Positions 42,176 through 51,329 of a stretch of 64,000 bases of DNA are shown one piece after another. How positions within the stretch are numbered: position 1 is the stretch's first letter; each line of letters begins with the position of its first letter. Source of the stretch: DASXQK01 sp963724385 (lineage in GTDB: Bacteria; Pseudomonadota; Alphaproteobacteria; Dongiales; Dongiaceae); assembly GCA_963724385.1 (NCBI GenBank), contig CAVRUJ010000001.1:1-64000 (forward strand). Direction: 5' to 3'. A program made the translations under genes and the position numbers. The notes beneath the pieces were generated by a model that saw only the letters and a program-made list of their open reading frames with translations, was not told the origin of the DNA and searched no databases.

Positions 42176-42868
42176 ATGCCGGGCTCTAACCCCTTGGTGA
42201 GCGTGGTCATCCCGCTCTACAACGCCGCGCCTTTCATCGGCGAGGCGCTGGCCAGCATCTATGGCGAGGGCCATCCCGCCCTCGATGTCATCGTCGTGGA
42301 TGACGGCTCGACCGACGGATCCCTCGCCGTTGCCGAGGAACGCTTTCCCGGGATTCGCGCTATACGCCAGAACCGGGCCGGGATCGGCGCCGCGCGCAAT
42401 CGCGGCATTGCAATGGCTGAGGGCGAGCTCCTCGCTTTTCTCGACGCCGACGATCTTTGGCCGAAGGGGCGGCTGGCCCCGCTCCTGGCGGCGCTGGCGA
42501 AGCTGGAAGGCCCCGGCATGGCCTTCGGCCATGTCCGGCATTTCCTCAGCCCCGGTCTAGCGCCGCAGAGCCGATCCCGGTTCCACTGCCCGCCGGCGCC
42601 GGTGCCCGGCTATTTTGCGGGCGCCATGGTGATGCATCTCGCCGACTTTCGCCGCGTCGGTCCCTTCGAGGAGGATCTGCGGGTCGGCGAGTTCATCGGC
42701 TGGCTCGCCCGGGCGCGCGACCTCGGCCTTGCGAGCAAGTTGGTCGATGCGGTGGTGCTGGAGCGTCGGATCCATGGGGCCAACCAGACGGTCAGAGAGC
42801 GCGAAGCCTTCGCCGACTATGCGCTGATGCTGAAGCGCAGCCTCGATCGCAGGCGGCAGCAGGCATGA
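42176..42868 (+). CDS. GT2 family glycosyltransferase (short form)
   Basis: A 230-residue GT-A fold protein: VSVVIPLYNAAPFIGEALAS, VIVVDDGSTDGSLAVAEERF, the acidic motif LAFLDADDLWPKGRLAPLLA, then FEEDLRVGEFIGWLARARDL. It is the same length as the GT2 at 11414-12106 and shares its C-terminal pattern, so the two belong to one subfamily. ATG 42176 follows GGAAAGG. Its stop overlaps the next gene (ATGA), giving a two-gene unit with the nucleotidyltransferase-fold protein. No membrane segment. Donor and acceptor unknown. Confidence 0.87.
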   Translation: MPGSNPLVSVVIPLYNAAPFIGEALASIYGEGHPALDVIVVDDGSTDGSLAVAEERFPGIRAIRQNRAGIGAARNRGIAMAEGELLAFLDADDLWPKGRLAPLLAALAKLEGPGMAFGHVRHFLSPGLAPQSRSRFHCPPAPVPGYFAGAMVMHLADFRRVGPFEEDLRVGEFIGWLARARDLGLASKLVDAVVLERRIHGANQTVREREAFADYALMLKRSLDRRRQQA

Positions 42869-43983
42869 CGCGCGAAAGCCGGCGCCGGATCTGGTCGCCT
42901 CTGCCGACAGGACCGCAGATGCGGCTCCTGCGGCTCATCCTTGCCGACCGGCTCGATGCCGCCGAGCTCGCGGCCTGGACCCGGGAAGTCGAGATCGAAA
43001 CCCTGGACGAAGGCTCAGTCAGGCTTCTGCCCTCGCTCTACCGGCGCCTCAGCGCGGCGGGATTGGATCATCCCTGGCTTCCCCGCATGCGGGGCTGGTA
43101 TCGCCGGTCTTTCTATTTCAACCAGTTACTGGTCCATCGCGGCCTTCGCATCGTACGGGCGCTGGCAAGCCGGGGCATGCCAGCGCTGCTGTTGAAGGGA
43201 TCGGCGCTCGGCCGGCGCTTCTACGGCGATCTGGGCGAAAGGCCCATGGGTGACTTCGACATCCTGGTGCCGGAAGATGCGCCGTTCGACGTCGTGACGG
43301 CCGTACTGACGAAGGATATCGGCCTCAGGCTCCGCGACCGCGCGCTTCATGCCCTCACCTTCCTCGGTGAGGACCACCTCGAAATCGACATTCACCGCTA
43401 CCTCCTGCCCGAACTCGCCTATCGGGGTTCGACCCGGCCCCTCTGGGAACGGGCCGAGCCCATCGAGATCGGAGGCGAGAGCTGGCGCACGCTTTCGGCC
43501 GAGGACCATGTCTTCCATATCCTCATCCACGGCCTGAGGGCGAGCGACGTGCCGCCCCTGCGCTGGATCGTCGATACGGCCGCGGTGCTGCGCGCAACTC
43601 CTCGCTTCGACTGGGGTCTCGTCGTCGAGCAGACGCGGCGAACGGCAATGGCGCTGCCGGTCGCGGCGGGTCTTGCTTTCATGGTCGATCAGAAATTCAT
43701 CGGCCCGGCGGGCGAGTTTGCGCTGCGAGAGCTGCAGGCTCTGCCGACAGGCGTCGCCGACCGGTTCCTATTCGCCGGCCAATTGCACCGGCCGAGCTTC
43801 GTCTTTTCCTGCCTGCGCCCCCTCTTGCTCTACGCTCGGCTCAGCCGGCTGGCCGGCCGAGAGCATGCGCCGGGATTGCAGCAGTTCCTGGCCACGCTTT
43901 GGGATCTGGAAAGCCCGCGCAAGGTTCCCGCCGCCGCGCTCGGCAAGCTCGGCGCCAAGCTCAAGGCGCGAATGGTTCTGTAA
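42865..43983 (+). CDS. nucleotidyltransferase family protein (NTP_transf_5 type)
   Basis: A 372-residue protein with the nucleotidyltransferase-5 signature LLLKGSALGRRFYGDLG near residues 110-127 and the metal-binding GDFDILVPED near 132-141, as in uncharacterised proteins found beside lasso-peptide and PqqD-type loci. The C-terminal half is helical and without motif. ATG 42865 overlaps the GT2 stop. The substrate of this family is unknown; a nucleotide or sugar-nucleotide transfer to a peptide or glycan is possible. It is about 28 kb from the PqqD/HprK-like operon, which has the same subfamily of GT2. Confidence 0.78.
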   Translation: MTRESRRRIWSPLPTGPQMRLLRLILADRLDAAELAAWTREVEIETLDEGSVRLLPSLYRRLSAAGLDHPWLPRMRGWYRRSFYFNQLLVHRGLRIVRALASRGMPALLLKGSALGRRFYGDLGERPMGDFDILVPEDAPFDVVTAVLTKDIGLRLRDRALHALTFLGEDHLEIDIHRYLLPELAYRGSTRPLWERAEPIEIGGESWRTLSAEDHVFHILIHGLRASDVPPLRWIVDTAAVLRATPRFDWGLVVEQTRRTAMALPVAAGLAFMVDQKFIGPAGEFALRELQALPTGVADRFLFAGQLHRPSFVFSCLRPLLLYARLSRLAGREHAPGLQQFLATLWDLESPRKVPAAALGKLGAKLKARMVL

Positions 43984-44006
43984 CGGGTCCTTCCAAACCG
44001 GCCCGC

Positions 44007-44702
44007 CTACCACCAATCTGCGCGCCTTGTCCCGCAGGGCAGCGGTGCCGCCACCGGGACTTCGGGCATGCGGGCTTCGATGATGGCGCTGCGTTCGAGG
44101 ATATAGCCCGTGGGCCGGCTGGCCGACCACCGGCGCGGGTTGGGCAGCACGGCGACGAGCCTTGCGGCTTCCGCCGCCGAGAGCGCCGAGGCGGGCTTGT
44201 GGAAATGGTAGAGCGCGGCTGCCTCGGCGCCATAGACGCCGGGCGCCCACTCGACGACATTGAGATAGACCTCCATGATCCGCTGCTTGCTCCAGGCAAG
44301 CTCGATGAGGGCGGTGAAATAGACCTCGAGAGCCTTGCGCGGCCAGCTCCGGTCCGGCCAGAGGAAGACGTTCTTCGCCGTCTGCATGGAGATGGTGCTG
44401 GCGCCCAGCAACATGCGGCTGCGCTGGTCGTGCTGCCAGGCATACTGGATGGCGCCCCAATCGAAGCCGTCATGGCTGCAGAACTTGCCGTCCTCGCTGG
44501 CCATGGCGGCCAGCACCAGATTAGGCGAGATGGCGGAAAGCGGCCGCCAGGTCTTGTCGATGCCGGCGCCGTCGAGCGCGCGCAGCAGCATGAGCGGGGT
44601 CGCCGGCGGCGGCAGGTCGCGGAACAGCAGGACGAAGAAGACCGACCAGACCAGGAAGCCGGAGATGAGGAAGGCCAGAAGACGGCCGATGCGCCGGAAC
44701 AT
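44007..44702 (-). CDS. mtgA: monofunctional peptidoglycan glycosyltransferase
   Basis: Polymerises lipid II into glycan strands at the outer face of the inner membrane. The 231-residue protein has one N-terminal helix (IGRLLAFLISGFLVWSVFFV) and a GT51 domain with the catalytic glutamate region VLAAMASEDGKFCSHDGFDW, GASTISMQTAKNVFLW, and KQRIMEVYLNVVEWAPGVYG. No transpeptidase domain follows. ATG 44702 is 20 bp from the divergent mmcB start, so their promoters overlap. Convergent with the nucleotidyltransferase gene. Confidence 0.94.
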   Translation of the reverse strand: MFRRIGRLLAFLISGFLVWSVFFVLLFRDLPPPATPLMLLRALDGAGIDKTWRPLSAISPNLVLAAMASEDGKFCSHDGFDWGAIQYAWQHDQRSRMLLGASTISMQTAKNVFLWPDRSWPRKALEVYFTALIELAWSKQRIMEVYLNVVEWAPGVYGAEAAALYHFHKPASALSAAEAARLVAVLPNPRRWSASRPTGYILERSAIIEARMPEVPVAAPLPCGTRRADWW

Positions 44703-44722
44703 GGGGCAGTTATAATGATTCG

Positions 44723-45190
44723 ATGTCGATCCTGTCGCCTTCCGAAGCGGCCGCCACGACGGCCGAGGAGCGCCTGGCCGAGCGGCTTGCCCGCGGGGTG
44801 TGCCGGCTGTTCGAGGACATGGGGTTTGCGGCGATCACGGAGTTTCCGCTCACCAACGGCCGGCGGGTGGACGTAATCGCGCTCGACGGAGCCGGGGGCA
44901 CCTCCATCGTCGAGATCAAGAGCTCGGTCGTGGATTTCCGCAGCGACCACAAGTGGCAGGAGTATCTCGACTTCTGCGACCGGTTCTATTTCGCCGTGGC
45001 GCCGGAGTTTCCAAAGGACATGCTTCCCGGCGAGGTCGGCCTCATTGTCGCCGACGACTGGCACGGCACGGTGGTCAGGGAATCGCCGCAGCTCGCCATG
45101 AACGGCAGCCGGCGGCGGGCCCAGACCCTGCGCATCGCCTTGACCGCGGCGCTCAGGCTGCGGCGCTTCACCGACCCGCGCGCAGACTAG
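44723..45190 (+). CDS. mmcB: MmcB family DNA repair protein
   Basis: A 155-residue restriction-endonuclease-like protein of the MmcB family, found in alphaproteobacteria and linked in Caulobacter to SOS mutagenesis and DNA damage tolerance. Motifs: RLFEDMGFAAITEFPL, RVDVIALDG, then the nuclease-like SIVEIKSSVVDFRSDHKWQE with Asp, Glu and Lys typical of PD-(D/E)XK folds, and DRFYFAVAPEFP. ATG 44723 lies beside the divergent mtgA start. Its TAG (45188-45190) directly precedes the palindromic repeat at 45191. Confidence 0.92.
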   Translation: MSILSPSEAAATTAEERLAERLARGVCRLFEDMGFAAITEFPLTNGRRVDVIALDGAGGTSIVEIKSSVVDFRSDHKWQEYLDFCDRFYFAVAPEFPKDMLPGEVGLIVADDWHGTVVRESPQLAMNGSRRRAQTLRIALTAALRLRRFTDPRAD

Positions 45191-45252
45191 ATTCCTTAGT
45201 CTGGTCGCATTTTCTACGCCGAACCGGTGCCCAGTTCGGCGGAAAATGCCCC
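45191..45252. repeat. interspersed palindromic repeat, copy 2
   Basis: Same element as 21447-21510, with few substitutions: ATTCCTTAGTCTGGTCGC, then GCATTTTC-ta-CGCCGAA, and TTCGGCG-GAAAATGC. It fills the gap between the mmcB stop and the convergent GT4 gene and extends into that gene, giving it its final codons and TAG stop (45214-45216). Confidence 0.88.
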
Positions 45253-46452
45253 AAGGAGCGCCTGCTCGAAACGGCCGAGGATCGCTTCCCGGTCCCAATC
45301 CGCCACAGCCCGGGCGCGGGCGGCCTCGCCCAGAACGCGCCGGCGCTCCGGATCTCGGGCGAGCGCCTCGACCGCCGCGGCCATGGCGATGCCGTCGCCG
45401 GGCGGCACGACCAGCCCGGCGCCCTCGACCGCCCGGGCGACGGCGGTGCCGGCCGCCGCACCGGCAACCACCGGCCGGCCGCTCGCCAGCATGAAGGCGA
45501 GCTTGGAGGGCATCACGAGGTCGGCCGCGTCGGCGCGCTGGGGCAGCAGGTGGATGTCGGCCGCGCTCAAGAGGTCGTTGAGGCGCCCGGCGGGCTGCAC
45601 CGGCAGCCAGTGGACCTGGGCCATGCCCGAAGTCGCGGCCTCGAGCCGCCGGCGCGCCGCGCCGGCGCCGGCCAGCAGCAGATGGACCGGGCTGCCGCCG
45701 AGCGCCGCGGCGGTTTCGGCCAGGGTTTCCACGCCCTGCTTCTCGCCCATATTGCCGGCATAGAGCGCGACCACCGCGTCGCCCGGCAGGGCGAGAGATT
45801 GGCGCAGCTCGCTCTCGGCCGGGTGGATTTCTGCGGTATCGACCCAATTGGGAAACAGGAGCCTGCGTTCGACGGGGACGCCCTTGTCGGCCAGGCGCTG
45901 GACCATTGCGGGGGTGATGCTGGAGACTAGGTCGAAGCGCCGGAGCAGCCAGGATTCGAGACCGAGAGCCAGGCGCCGCAAGACGCCGCCCGAGACGATG
46001 CCCAGGGCGAAGGCGGCATCGACCTCGAAGTCCTGGATATGGAGGAGGGCCTTGGCACGGCCAAGCCGGGCCGCCAGCCAGGCGCCGGGCGCCGAGATCA
46101 GGGCCGGCGCGACCGTGATCAGCAGCTCCGGCCGAAAGGCAATCGCCTGCCAGAGGGCGACGGGGAAACTGGTGAGCGCGAAGCTCACGAGGTGGAGGAG
46201 GCGGGTCAGGCCTCGCGGCCGGGCCGGGACGTAGAGCGGGCAGCGATAGACGCGCGCACCGGCGATCTCCTCCCGCCGCCAGCGGAAGCCGCCATAGCCG
46301 CGCGCGATCCGCCAGTCCGGGTAATAGGGCGGCGCCGTCACCACCCGGACGTCGTGGCCGCGCGCGGCGAGCCAGGCAGCCATCTCGCCGGTGAACTTGC
46401 CGATGCCCGTCGGCTCGGGCGCGTGGTTGAGGCCGTAGATCAGGAGGCGCAA
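45214..46452 (-). CDS. GT4 family glycosyltransferase (WcaI/WbuB-like)
   Basis: A 412-residue GT-B transferase. The N-terminal Rossmann half begins LRLLIYGLNHAPEPTGIGKF and has APPYYPDW; the C-terminal half has ALYAGNMGEKQGVETLAETA and the donor-binding LVMPSKLAFMLASGRPVVAG. The start is most likely TTG 46452, which overlaps the upstream stop by 13 bp; no ATG is near. It ends in the repeat at 45191-45252: the last 12 or so residues (GAFSAELGTGSA) are encoded by repeat DNA, an unusual tail. The pair of minus-strand GT4 genes is part of a surface-polysaccharide locus. Confidence 0.88.
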   Translation of the reverse strand: MRLLIYGLNHAPEPTGIGKFTGEMAAWLAARGHDVRVVTAPPYYPDWRIARGYGGFRWRREEIAGARVYRCPLYVPARPRGLTRLLHLVSFALTSFPVALWQAIAFRPELLITVAPALISAPGAWLAARLGRAKALLHIQDFEVDAAFALGIVSGGVLRRLALGLESWLLRRFDLVSSITPAMVQRLADKGVPVERRLLFPNWVDTAEIHPAESELRQSLALPGDAVVALYAGNMGEKQGVETLAETAAALGGSPVHLLLAGAGAARRRLEAATSGMAQVHWLPVQPAGRLNDLLSAADIHLLPQRADAADLVMPSKLAFMLASGRPVVAGAAAGTAVARAVEGAGLVVPPGDGIAMAAAVEALARDPERRRVLGEAARARAVADWDREAILGRFEQALLGAFSAELGTGSA

Positions 46453-47609
46453 GCAGCGACACCCTTGCCGGCGACGATCGAGGCATAGACGGCCTCCAAC
46501 CGCTTGCCGATGGAGGCCCAGTCGTAGCGCCGGGCGACCGAGGCGCGTCCGGCCTCGCCCATCTTGGCCAGGCGCGCCGGGTCGTCGATCAGCTCCGCAA
46601 TGCGGCCAGAGAACTCCACGGCGTCGCAAGGGGCGGCGAGCCCGGCGCGATCGGCCACCACCTCGCGCCAGATGTTGACCTTGTCGGAAATCACCACCGG
46701 CAGGCCGCAGGCCATGGCCTCGATGACCGAGATGCCGAAATTCTCGCTGTAGGAGGGCAAAAGGAACAGGCTCGCATCGGCGAAGGCGCCGAGTTTCGCC
46801 TCGCCCTGGAGCATGCCGACGAAGCTGGTCCGGGATTCGATTCCCGCCTCGGCGACGAAGCGCCTGGTCTCGGCGAGATAGCCGCCGTCGGGCCCGGCGA
46901 TCACCAGATGGATGTCCTGCCGCGCCAGGTGCCCGACGGACGCGGCCAGGATGTCGAGCCCTTTCTTGAAATTGATCCGGCCGAGGAACAGCAGGATCCG
47001 CCGGCCTCCGATCTCGGGATGCTTCGCGCGGAAGCTGCCAGGCGCGGGAAGCTTGGCGTAGTCCGCCGGGTCGAGCCCGTTGGGGATGACCACGCCGGGC
47101 GCGCCATGGACGAAGGGCGAAGCAAGCCGCATCTCCTCCTCGGCCGTGTAGTGGATCGCGGAAGCCCTGGCGAGGACCCGGTTCTGGAACCACAGGTCGA
47201 ACAGGATCTTCTTCAGCCGCCGGCGCTGAAAGATGTAGGGATCGAGCGTGCCATGCGGCCGGACGATGTAGGGCTTGCCCAGGCGCAAAGCGAGGCCACC
47301 CGCGGCCCAATCGTGGAAGAGGTAGAGGGAATGGATGTGGAGCAGGTCGAATCCCGGCAGGTCGCGCTTGAGGGCCGCGCGCATCGCCCAGGACGCGAGC
47401 CAGATCCGGGGGGCGGCAAGCGGGAAGAAGCTCAGCCTCACCCCGTCGCGCGTCTGCTCCCGCGGCGCCTCGGGCGGCTGGCCGAAATCTGTGGTGTAGA
47501 TGGCCACTTCATGGCCGAGGCGGGCAACCGCGCGCGCCATCTCGAAGCCCGCCTTGGCCGGCCCGCCGCTGAAGGGCGCCAGATCGCCGATGACGTGAAG
47601 GATGCGCAA
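46440..47609 (-). CDS. GT4 family glycosyltransferase
   Basis: A 389-residue GT-B protein. LRILHVIGDLAPFSGGPAKA begins the N-terminal domain; DLLHIHSLYLFHDW and YIVRPHGTLDPYIF are typical of GT4 exopolysaccharide transferases; the donor site is LLFLGRINFKKGLDIL followed by LPSYSENFGISVIEAMACGL (EX7E pattern). TTG 47609 is preferred because AAGGA lies 9 nt upstream and the family starts here; ATG 47687 would add 26 unmatched residues. The downstream GT4 starts inside its end. Divergent from the GT4 at 47702 with about 90 bp between them. Confidence 0.88.
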   Translation of the reverse strand: MRILHVIGDLAPFSGGPAKAGFEMARAVARLGHEVAIYTTDFGQPPEAPREQTRDGVRLSFFPLAAPRIWLASWAMRAALKRDLPGFDLLHIHSLYLFHDWAAGGLALRLGKPYIVRPHGTLDPYIFQRRRLKKILFDLWFQNRVLARASAIHYTAEEEMRLASPFVHGAPGVVIPNGLDPADYAKLPAPGSFRAKHPEIGGRRILLFLGRINFKKGLDILAASVGHLARQDIHLVIAGPDGGYLAETRRFVAEAGIESRTSFVGMLQGEAKLGAFADASLFLLPSYSENFGISVIEAMACGLPVVISDKVNIWREVVADRAGLAAPCDAVEFSGRIAELIDDPARLAKMGEAGRASVARRYDWASIGKRLEAVYASIVAGKGVAACAS

Positions 47610-47701
47610 AAGCCGGGGTCCTTTCGCCCGCGGAAAGCGGCCAGAGACTAGCCTGGAAAAGAGGGAGCCACCACGGGCGGCACGCAACTGTCCTGCCCCC
47701 C

Positions 47702-49051
47702 ATGGCTGATGCTATCTTCGCCGCGCCTCATGCCCCGTCCCGGCGCCATTCCGTGATCCCCGTCATCCATGTCGCCGCCGAGCTCGGCCAGGGCGGGACC
47801 GAGCGTTCCATCGAGCTGCTGGCGACTTGTGCCGAGGGTCCACAGAGCCAGCGCGTCGCGGCGCTGGATCGGGACGGGCCGACGGGCGAGCGGCTAAGGG
47901 TCGCCGGCGTCGAGGTCAAGGTGTTCGCCGGCGACCATGCCGCGGCCGCTGCTTGGATCGCCGGGCGCGGTGCCGGCGTGGCCCTGCTCAACCGATCGGG
48001 CAAGCCGGACCCGAAATGGAACGGGCTCATCCGGGCGCTAGCATGCGGGCCGGTCACGCCGCTGGAAGTCAATCATTTCGGCTGGCTCGATCGTGGCGCG
48101 ATCGCCGACGGGCTCAAGGGCAGCTTTTCGGTCTCCGGCACGGCGCTGGCGAAATACCTGCGCCAGCTCTTCGGCCATTGGCCGAGCGAAGCGGATCTCG
48201 CGGCTCTGCCCTTGGCAGTTTGCGCGGGCAATAATCCTGTCGCAGCGCCCGAGCCGCCATCGGGCGACCGGGCGAGCCTGCGCCGGGAACTGGGCCTCCC
48301 GGCCGATGCCTTCCTGGCGCTTCGCCTCGGCCGGCCCGACCCGCGCAAATGGAGCGATCTCCTGATCCTCCATGGCAGCCGGCTTCTGGCCGAGCTGCCG
48401 CGGCTGCACTTCGTCTTTCTCTCGGCGCCGGAGAACCGGGCGCCGGTGATCCGGCGGCTCATGGGCGAGCGGGCGACGCTGGTTCCCTTCACCGCGGATC
48501 GCGGCCTGGTGACGCGCTACCTGGCCGCTGCGGACGTCATGCTGCACTACGCGCGCTACGGCAAATCCTTTGGCTATGCGCTGGCCGAGGCGGCGCTGGC
48601 GGGCCTGCCCGTCATCGTCCAGTCCACGCCATGGGGCGACAATGCCCAGGCGGAGCTGATCCGTGACGGCGAGACCGGCTTCATCGTCACCGGCTATGCC
48701 AGCGTCAAACGGGCGCTCGCGAAGCTCATGGACGATCGCAGCTTCGCCTCGGTCCTCGTGGAACGTGCGCGGGCCGACATGGCGGCGCGCTTCGGCACCG
48801 CCCGGACCTGGCGCCTGATGCAGGCCTTCATCGACCATGCCCTTGCCGGCGGACGCGGACTGGTGAGCGCGCCCGAGGACCTCGCGCGCGACCAGCGCCG
48901 GCGGCTGGCCGCGGGAATCGCCGCCTATGGCGAGGGCAATCCCTGGCTCGCGCGGCTCGCGGCCGAGCGCCCGCTCTATGGGCGCCCCTGGTTCTGGCGG
49001 CTGTTCGCGGCGGACGGCGCGGCGATCCTGAAGCGCCGGCTCGCCCGATGA
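47702..49051 (+). CDS. GT4-like glycosyltransferase
   Basis: A 449-residue protein with VIHVAAELGQGGTERSIELL at the N-terminus (acceptor domain) and, in the C-terminal half, FLALRLGRPDPRKWSDLLIL and the donor-site helix FGYALAEAALAGLPVIVQ. The usual GT4 Glu-x7-Glu is reduced to one clear Glu. ATG 47702 is used; GTG codons about 17 residues in (before IPVIHVAAEL) are an alternative. It is the first of four plus-strand genes with ATGA overlaps, so the products probably build one polymer. Sugar specificity cannot be read. Confidence 0.8.
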   Translation: MADAIFAAPHAPSRRHSVIPVIHVAAELGQGGTERSIELLATCAEGPQSQRVAALDRDGPTGERLRVAGVEVKVFAGDHAAAAAWIAGRGAGVALLNRSGKPDPKWNGLIRALACGPVTPLEVNHFGWLDRGAIADGLKGSFSVSGTALAKYLRQLFGHWPSEADLAALPLAVCAGNNPVAAPEPPSGDRASLRRELGLPADAFLALRLGRPDPRKWSDLLILHGSRLLAELPRLHFVFLSAPENRAPVIRRLMGERATLVPFTADRGLVTRYLAAADVMLHYARYGKSFGYALAEAALAGLPVIVQSTPWGDNAQAELIRDGETGFIVTGYASVKRALAKLMDDRSFASVLVERARADMAARFGTARTWRLMQAFIDHALAGGRGLVSAPEDLARDQRRRLAAGIAAYGEGNPWLARLAAERPLYGRPWFWRLFAADGAAILKRRLAR

Positions 49052-50130
49052 AGATTCTCATGTTCCTGCACGACGCCTATGGCGGCCATGGCGGCATCGC
49101 CCAGTTCAACCGCGACGTCATCGATGGGCTCGCTGCCGATCCGCGCGTCGAGCGCATCACGGCCTTGCCGCGCAAGCCCGGCAGGGAAGGCGAGGCGCTG
49201 CCGGCGAAGCTCGACTGGCGACGCGAGGCGGGCGGCGGGCTCGGGTCTTATCTCCGCGCCGCGGCGAAGGCAGTGGCCCGCGAGCGGCCCGACCTCGTGA
49301 TCTCGGCCCATATCCGCCTGCTGCCCGCGGCCTGGCTCGCGGCCCGCATCGCGCGCGCGCCACTCTGGCTCATGATCTTCGGCATCGATGCCTGGGAGCG
49401 GCCGCGCAATCCGCTGTTGACCCTCCTCACGCGCAAGGCCGAACGGGTGATCTCCATCAGCGAGACCACCACGACGCGATTCCAATCCTGGGCCCGCCTC
49501 CGGCCATCGCGCATTCGGCAACTTCCCTGCAGCATCGACCTCGATCGCTTCCGGCCCGGCCCCGTCGATCCGGCGCTCGTCGGCCGGTACGGCCTCGGGG
49601 GCAAGCGCGTGCTGTTCACCTTCGGCCGGCTGGTGAGCCGCGAGCGGGCCAAGGGCATGGACGAGGTGATGGAGGCGATGCCGGAGCTTCTGGCCGATGT
49701 CCCCGATCTCGTCTATCTCATCGGCGGCGATGGGCCGGACCGGCCGCGCCTGGCGGCCAAGGCGGAATCCCTCGGGCTCGGTGCCCGCGTGATCTTCGCG
49801 GGCCGCATCGCCGAGGAGGAGAAAGTGGCCCACTACCGCCTGGCCGACGCCTATGTCATGCCGAGCCGGGGCGAGGGTTTCGGCATCGTGCTGCTGGAGG
49901 CGATGGCTTGCGGTGTGCCGGCGCTCGCCAGCGCCAAGGACGGCGGACGCGAGGCGCTGCTCGACGGTAAGCTGGGGCTGCTGGTCGATCCCGACGATGG
50001 GCCAGGCGTGGCCGCCGGCATCCGCGCCGTGCTCGGAAGGCCGAAGGGCCGGCCAGCGGGGCTGGAGCATTTCTCGACCGCGGCGTTTTGTGCCCGCGTC
50101 GCTTCGCTTCTGGACAAAGCGGCGCGATGA
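49048..50130 (+). CDS. GT4 family glycosyltransferase
   Basis: A 360-residue GT-B protein. The N-terminus ILMFLHDAYGGHGGIAQFNR is typical for GT4 (glycine-rich acceptor loop). IFGIDAWERP is the central segment, and the donor site VLFTFGRLVSRERAKGMDEV and YVMPSRGEGFGIVLLEAMAC (EGFGIVLLE) is complete. ATG 49048 overlaps the upstream stop. The stop overlaps the next gene (ATGA). No membrane segment. Fourth GT4 of the locus by position. Confidence 0.9.
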   Translation: MKILMFLHDAYGGHGGIAQFNRDVIDGLAADPRVERITALPRKPGREGEALPAKLDWRREAGGGLGSYLRAAAKAVARERPDLVISAHIRLLPAAWLAARIARAPLWLMIFGIDAWERPRNPLLTLLTRKAERVISISETTTTRFQSWARLRPSRIRQLPCSIDLDRFRPGPVDPALVGRYGLGGKRVLFTFGRLVSRERAKGMDEVMEAMPELLADVPDLVYLIGGDGPDRPRLAAKAESLGLGARVIFAGRIAEEEKVAHYRLADAYVMPSRGEGFGIVLLEAMACGVPALASAKDGGREALLDGKLGLLVDPDDGPGVAAGIRAVLGRPKGRPAGLEHFSTAAFCARVASLLDKAAR

Positions 50131-51329
50131 ACGCGCACCCCGTTCGCATCGCCTATCTGGCGACCCATCCGATCCAGTACCAGGCACCGCTTCTGCGCCT
50201 GATCGCGGCCGAGCCGGGCATCGCCCTCAAGGCCTTCTTCCGCAGCCCCATGGGCCTGAAGCAATACGTCGATCCCGGCTTCGGCCAGGCGATCGCCTGG
50301 GACACGCCGCTGCTGGACGGCTACGAGCATGAATTCCTGCCAGCACTCGGCGATCCCTTGCGGGTCACGCCTTATCTGAGGCCCTTTAACTATGGCCTCG
50401 CCAAGCGGCTTCGCGCCGGCGGCTTCGACGTGCTCTGGGTGCATGGCTATGCCCGTGCGTTTCACCTCACCGCCATGCTGACGGCCAAGCGCCTTGGGCT
50501 GAAGCTGCTGCTGCGCGACGAGCCCACCTCGATCAGCAAGCCGCGCAGCGCGCTGCGCCGCATCCTCAAGCGCGGCATCTACGGCGCACTCGCGCATGTC
50601 GTCGATGGCGCGCTCACCATCGGCAGCCTCAACCGGCACTATTACCTCGATCAGGGATTTCCCGCCTCGAAGCTTTTCCCCGTACCCTATGCGGTGGACA
50701 ACGCGCATTTCCGCGCGGGAGCCGAGAAGGCGGCAGCCAATCGCGCTCAGTTCCTCGCCTCCCTCGGCCTCCCGCCAGAACTCCCGCGCATCGTCTTCGC
50801 CGGCAAGCTGACACCCATCAAGGCGCCGGAGGTGTTGCTGGAAGCCTTCGCCCGGATCGAGGGCGTGAAGCCCTATCTCTGCTTCGTGGGCGATGGACCC
50901 TTGCGAGGGATGCTGGAGGGGCAGGCGGCGAAGCTCGGCGTGCGCGAGCGGGTCGTCTTTGCCGGCTTCCGCAATCAACGCGAATTGCCGGCCTTCTACG
51001 ACGCGGCCGATGTGTTCGTGTTGCCCTCGCAGCGCGAGCCCTGGGGCCTGGTGGTGAACGAGGCCATGAACGCGGGCCGCGCCATCGTCGTCAGCGACCA
51101 GGTGGGATCGGGCCCCGACCTGGTGCGCCAGGGCGAGAACGGCGCCATCTTTCCGGTGGGCGATGCCGGGGCACTCACCAAGGCGCTCAGGGACATTCTC
51201 GCCGTGCCCGGCCGTGCGGCGACCATGGGGCAGCGCAGCCTGGAGATCATCGAAGGCTGGAGCTTCCGCGAGGATATCGCGGGGCTGAAACAGGCGCTGG
51301 CCGGCATCGGCCTGCCGCTTCCCCGATGA
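50127..51329 (+). CDS. GT4 family glycosyltransferase
   Basis: A 400-residue GT-B protein: VRIAYLATHPIQYQAPLLRL starts the acceptor domain. FDVLWVHGYARAFHLTAML leads on to the donor half with RIVFAGKLTPIKAPEVLLEA and FVLPSQREPWGLVVNEAMNA, a full EPWGLVVNE motif. ATG 50127 overlaps the preceding stop; a longer frame from 50088 lies wholly within that gene and is not used. It overlaps the next gene by 4 bp. The HPIQYQ start is shared by a distinct GT4 group in polysaccharide loci. Confidence 0.9.
   Translation: MNAHPVRIAYLATHPIQYQAPLLRLIAAEPGIALKAFFRSPMGLKQYVDPGFGQAIAWDTPLLDGYEHEFLPALGDPLRVTPYLRPFNYGLAKRLRAGGFDVLWVHGYARAFHLTAMLTAKRLGLKLLLRDEPTSISKPRSALRRILKRGIYGALAHVVDGALTIGSLNRHYYLDQGFPASKLFPVPYAVDNAHFRAGAEKAAANRAQFLASLGLPPELPRIVFAGKLTPIKAPEVLLEAFARIEGVKPYLCFVGDGPLRGMLEGQAAKLGVRERVVFAGFRNQRELPAFYDAADVFVLPSQREPWGLVVNEAMNAGRAIVVSDQVGSGPDLVRQGENGAIFPVGDAGALTKALRDILAVPGRAATMGQRSLEIIEGWSFREDIAGLKQALAGIGLPLPR

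Noticed and set aside
43961..46486. 841-codon minus-strand frame across mtgA, mmcB and the GT4 gene
   Set aside because: It is a shadow of the mtgA and GT4 genes in another frame, with Arg/Pro-rich low-complexity translation and no motifs.
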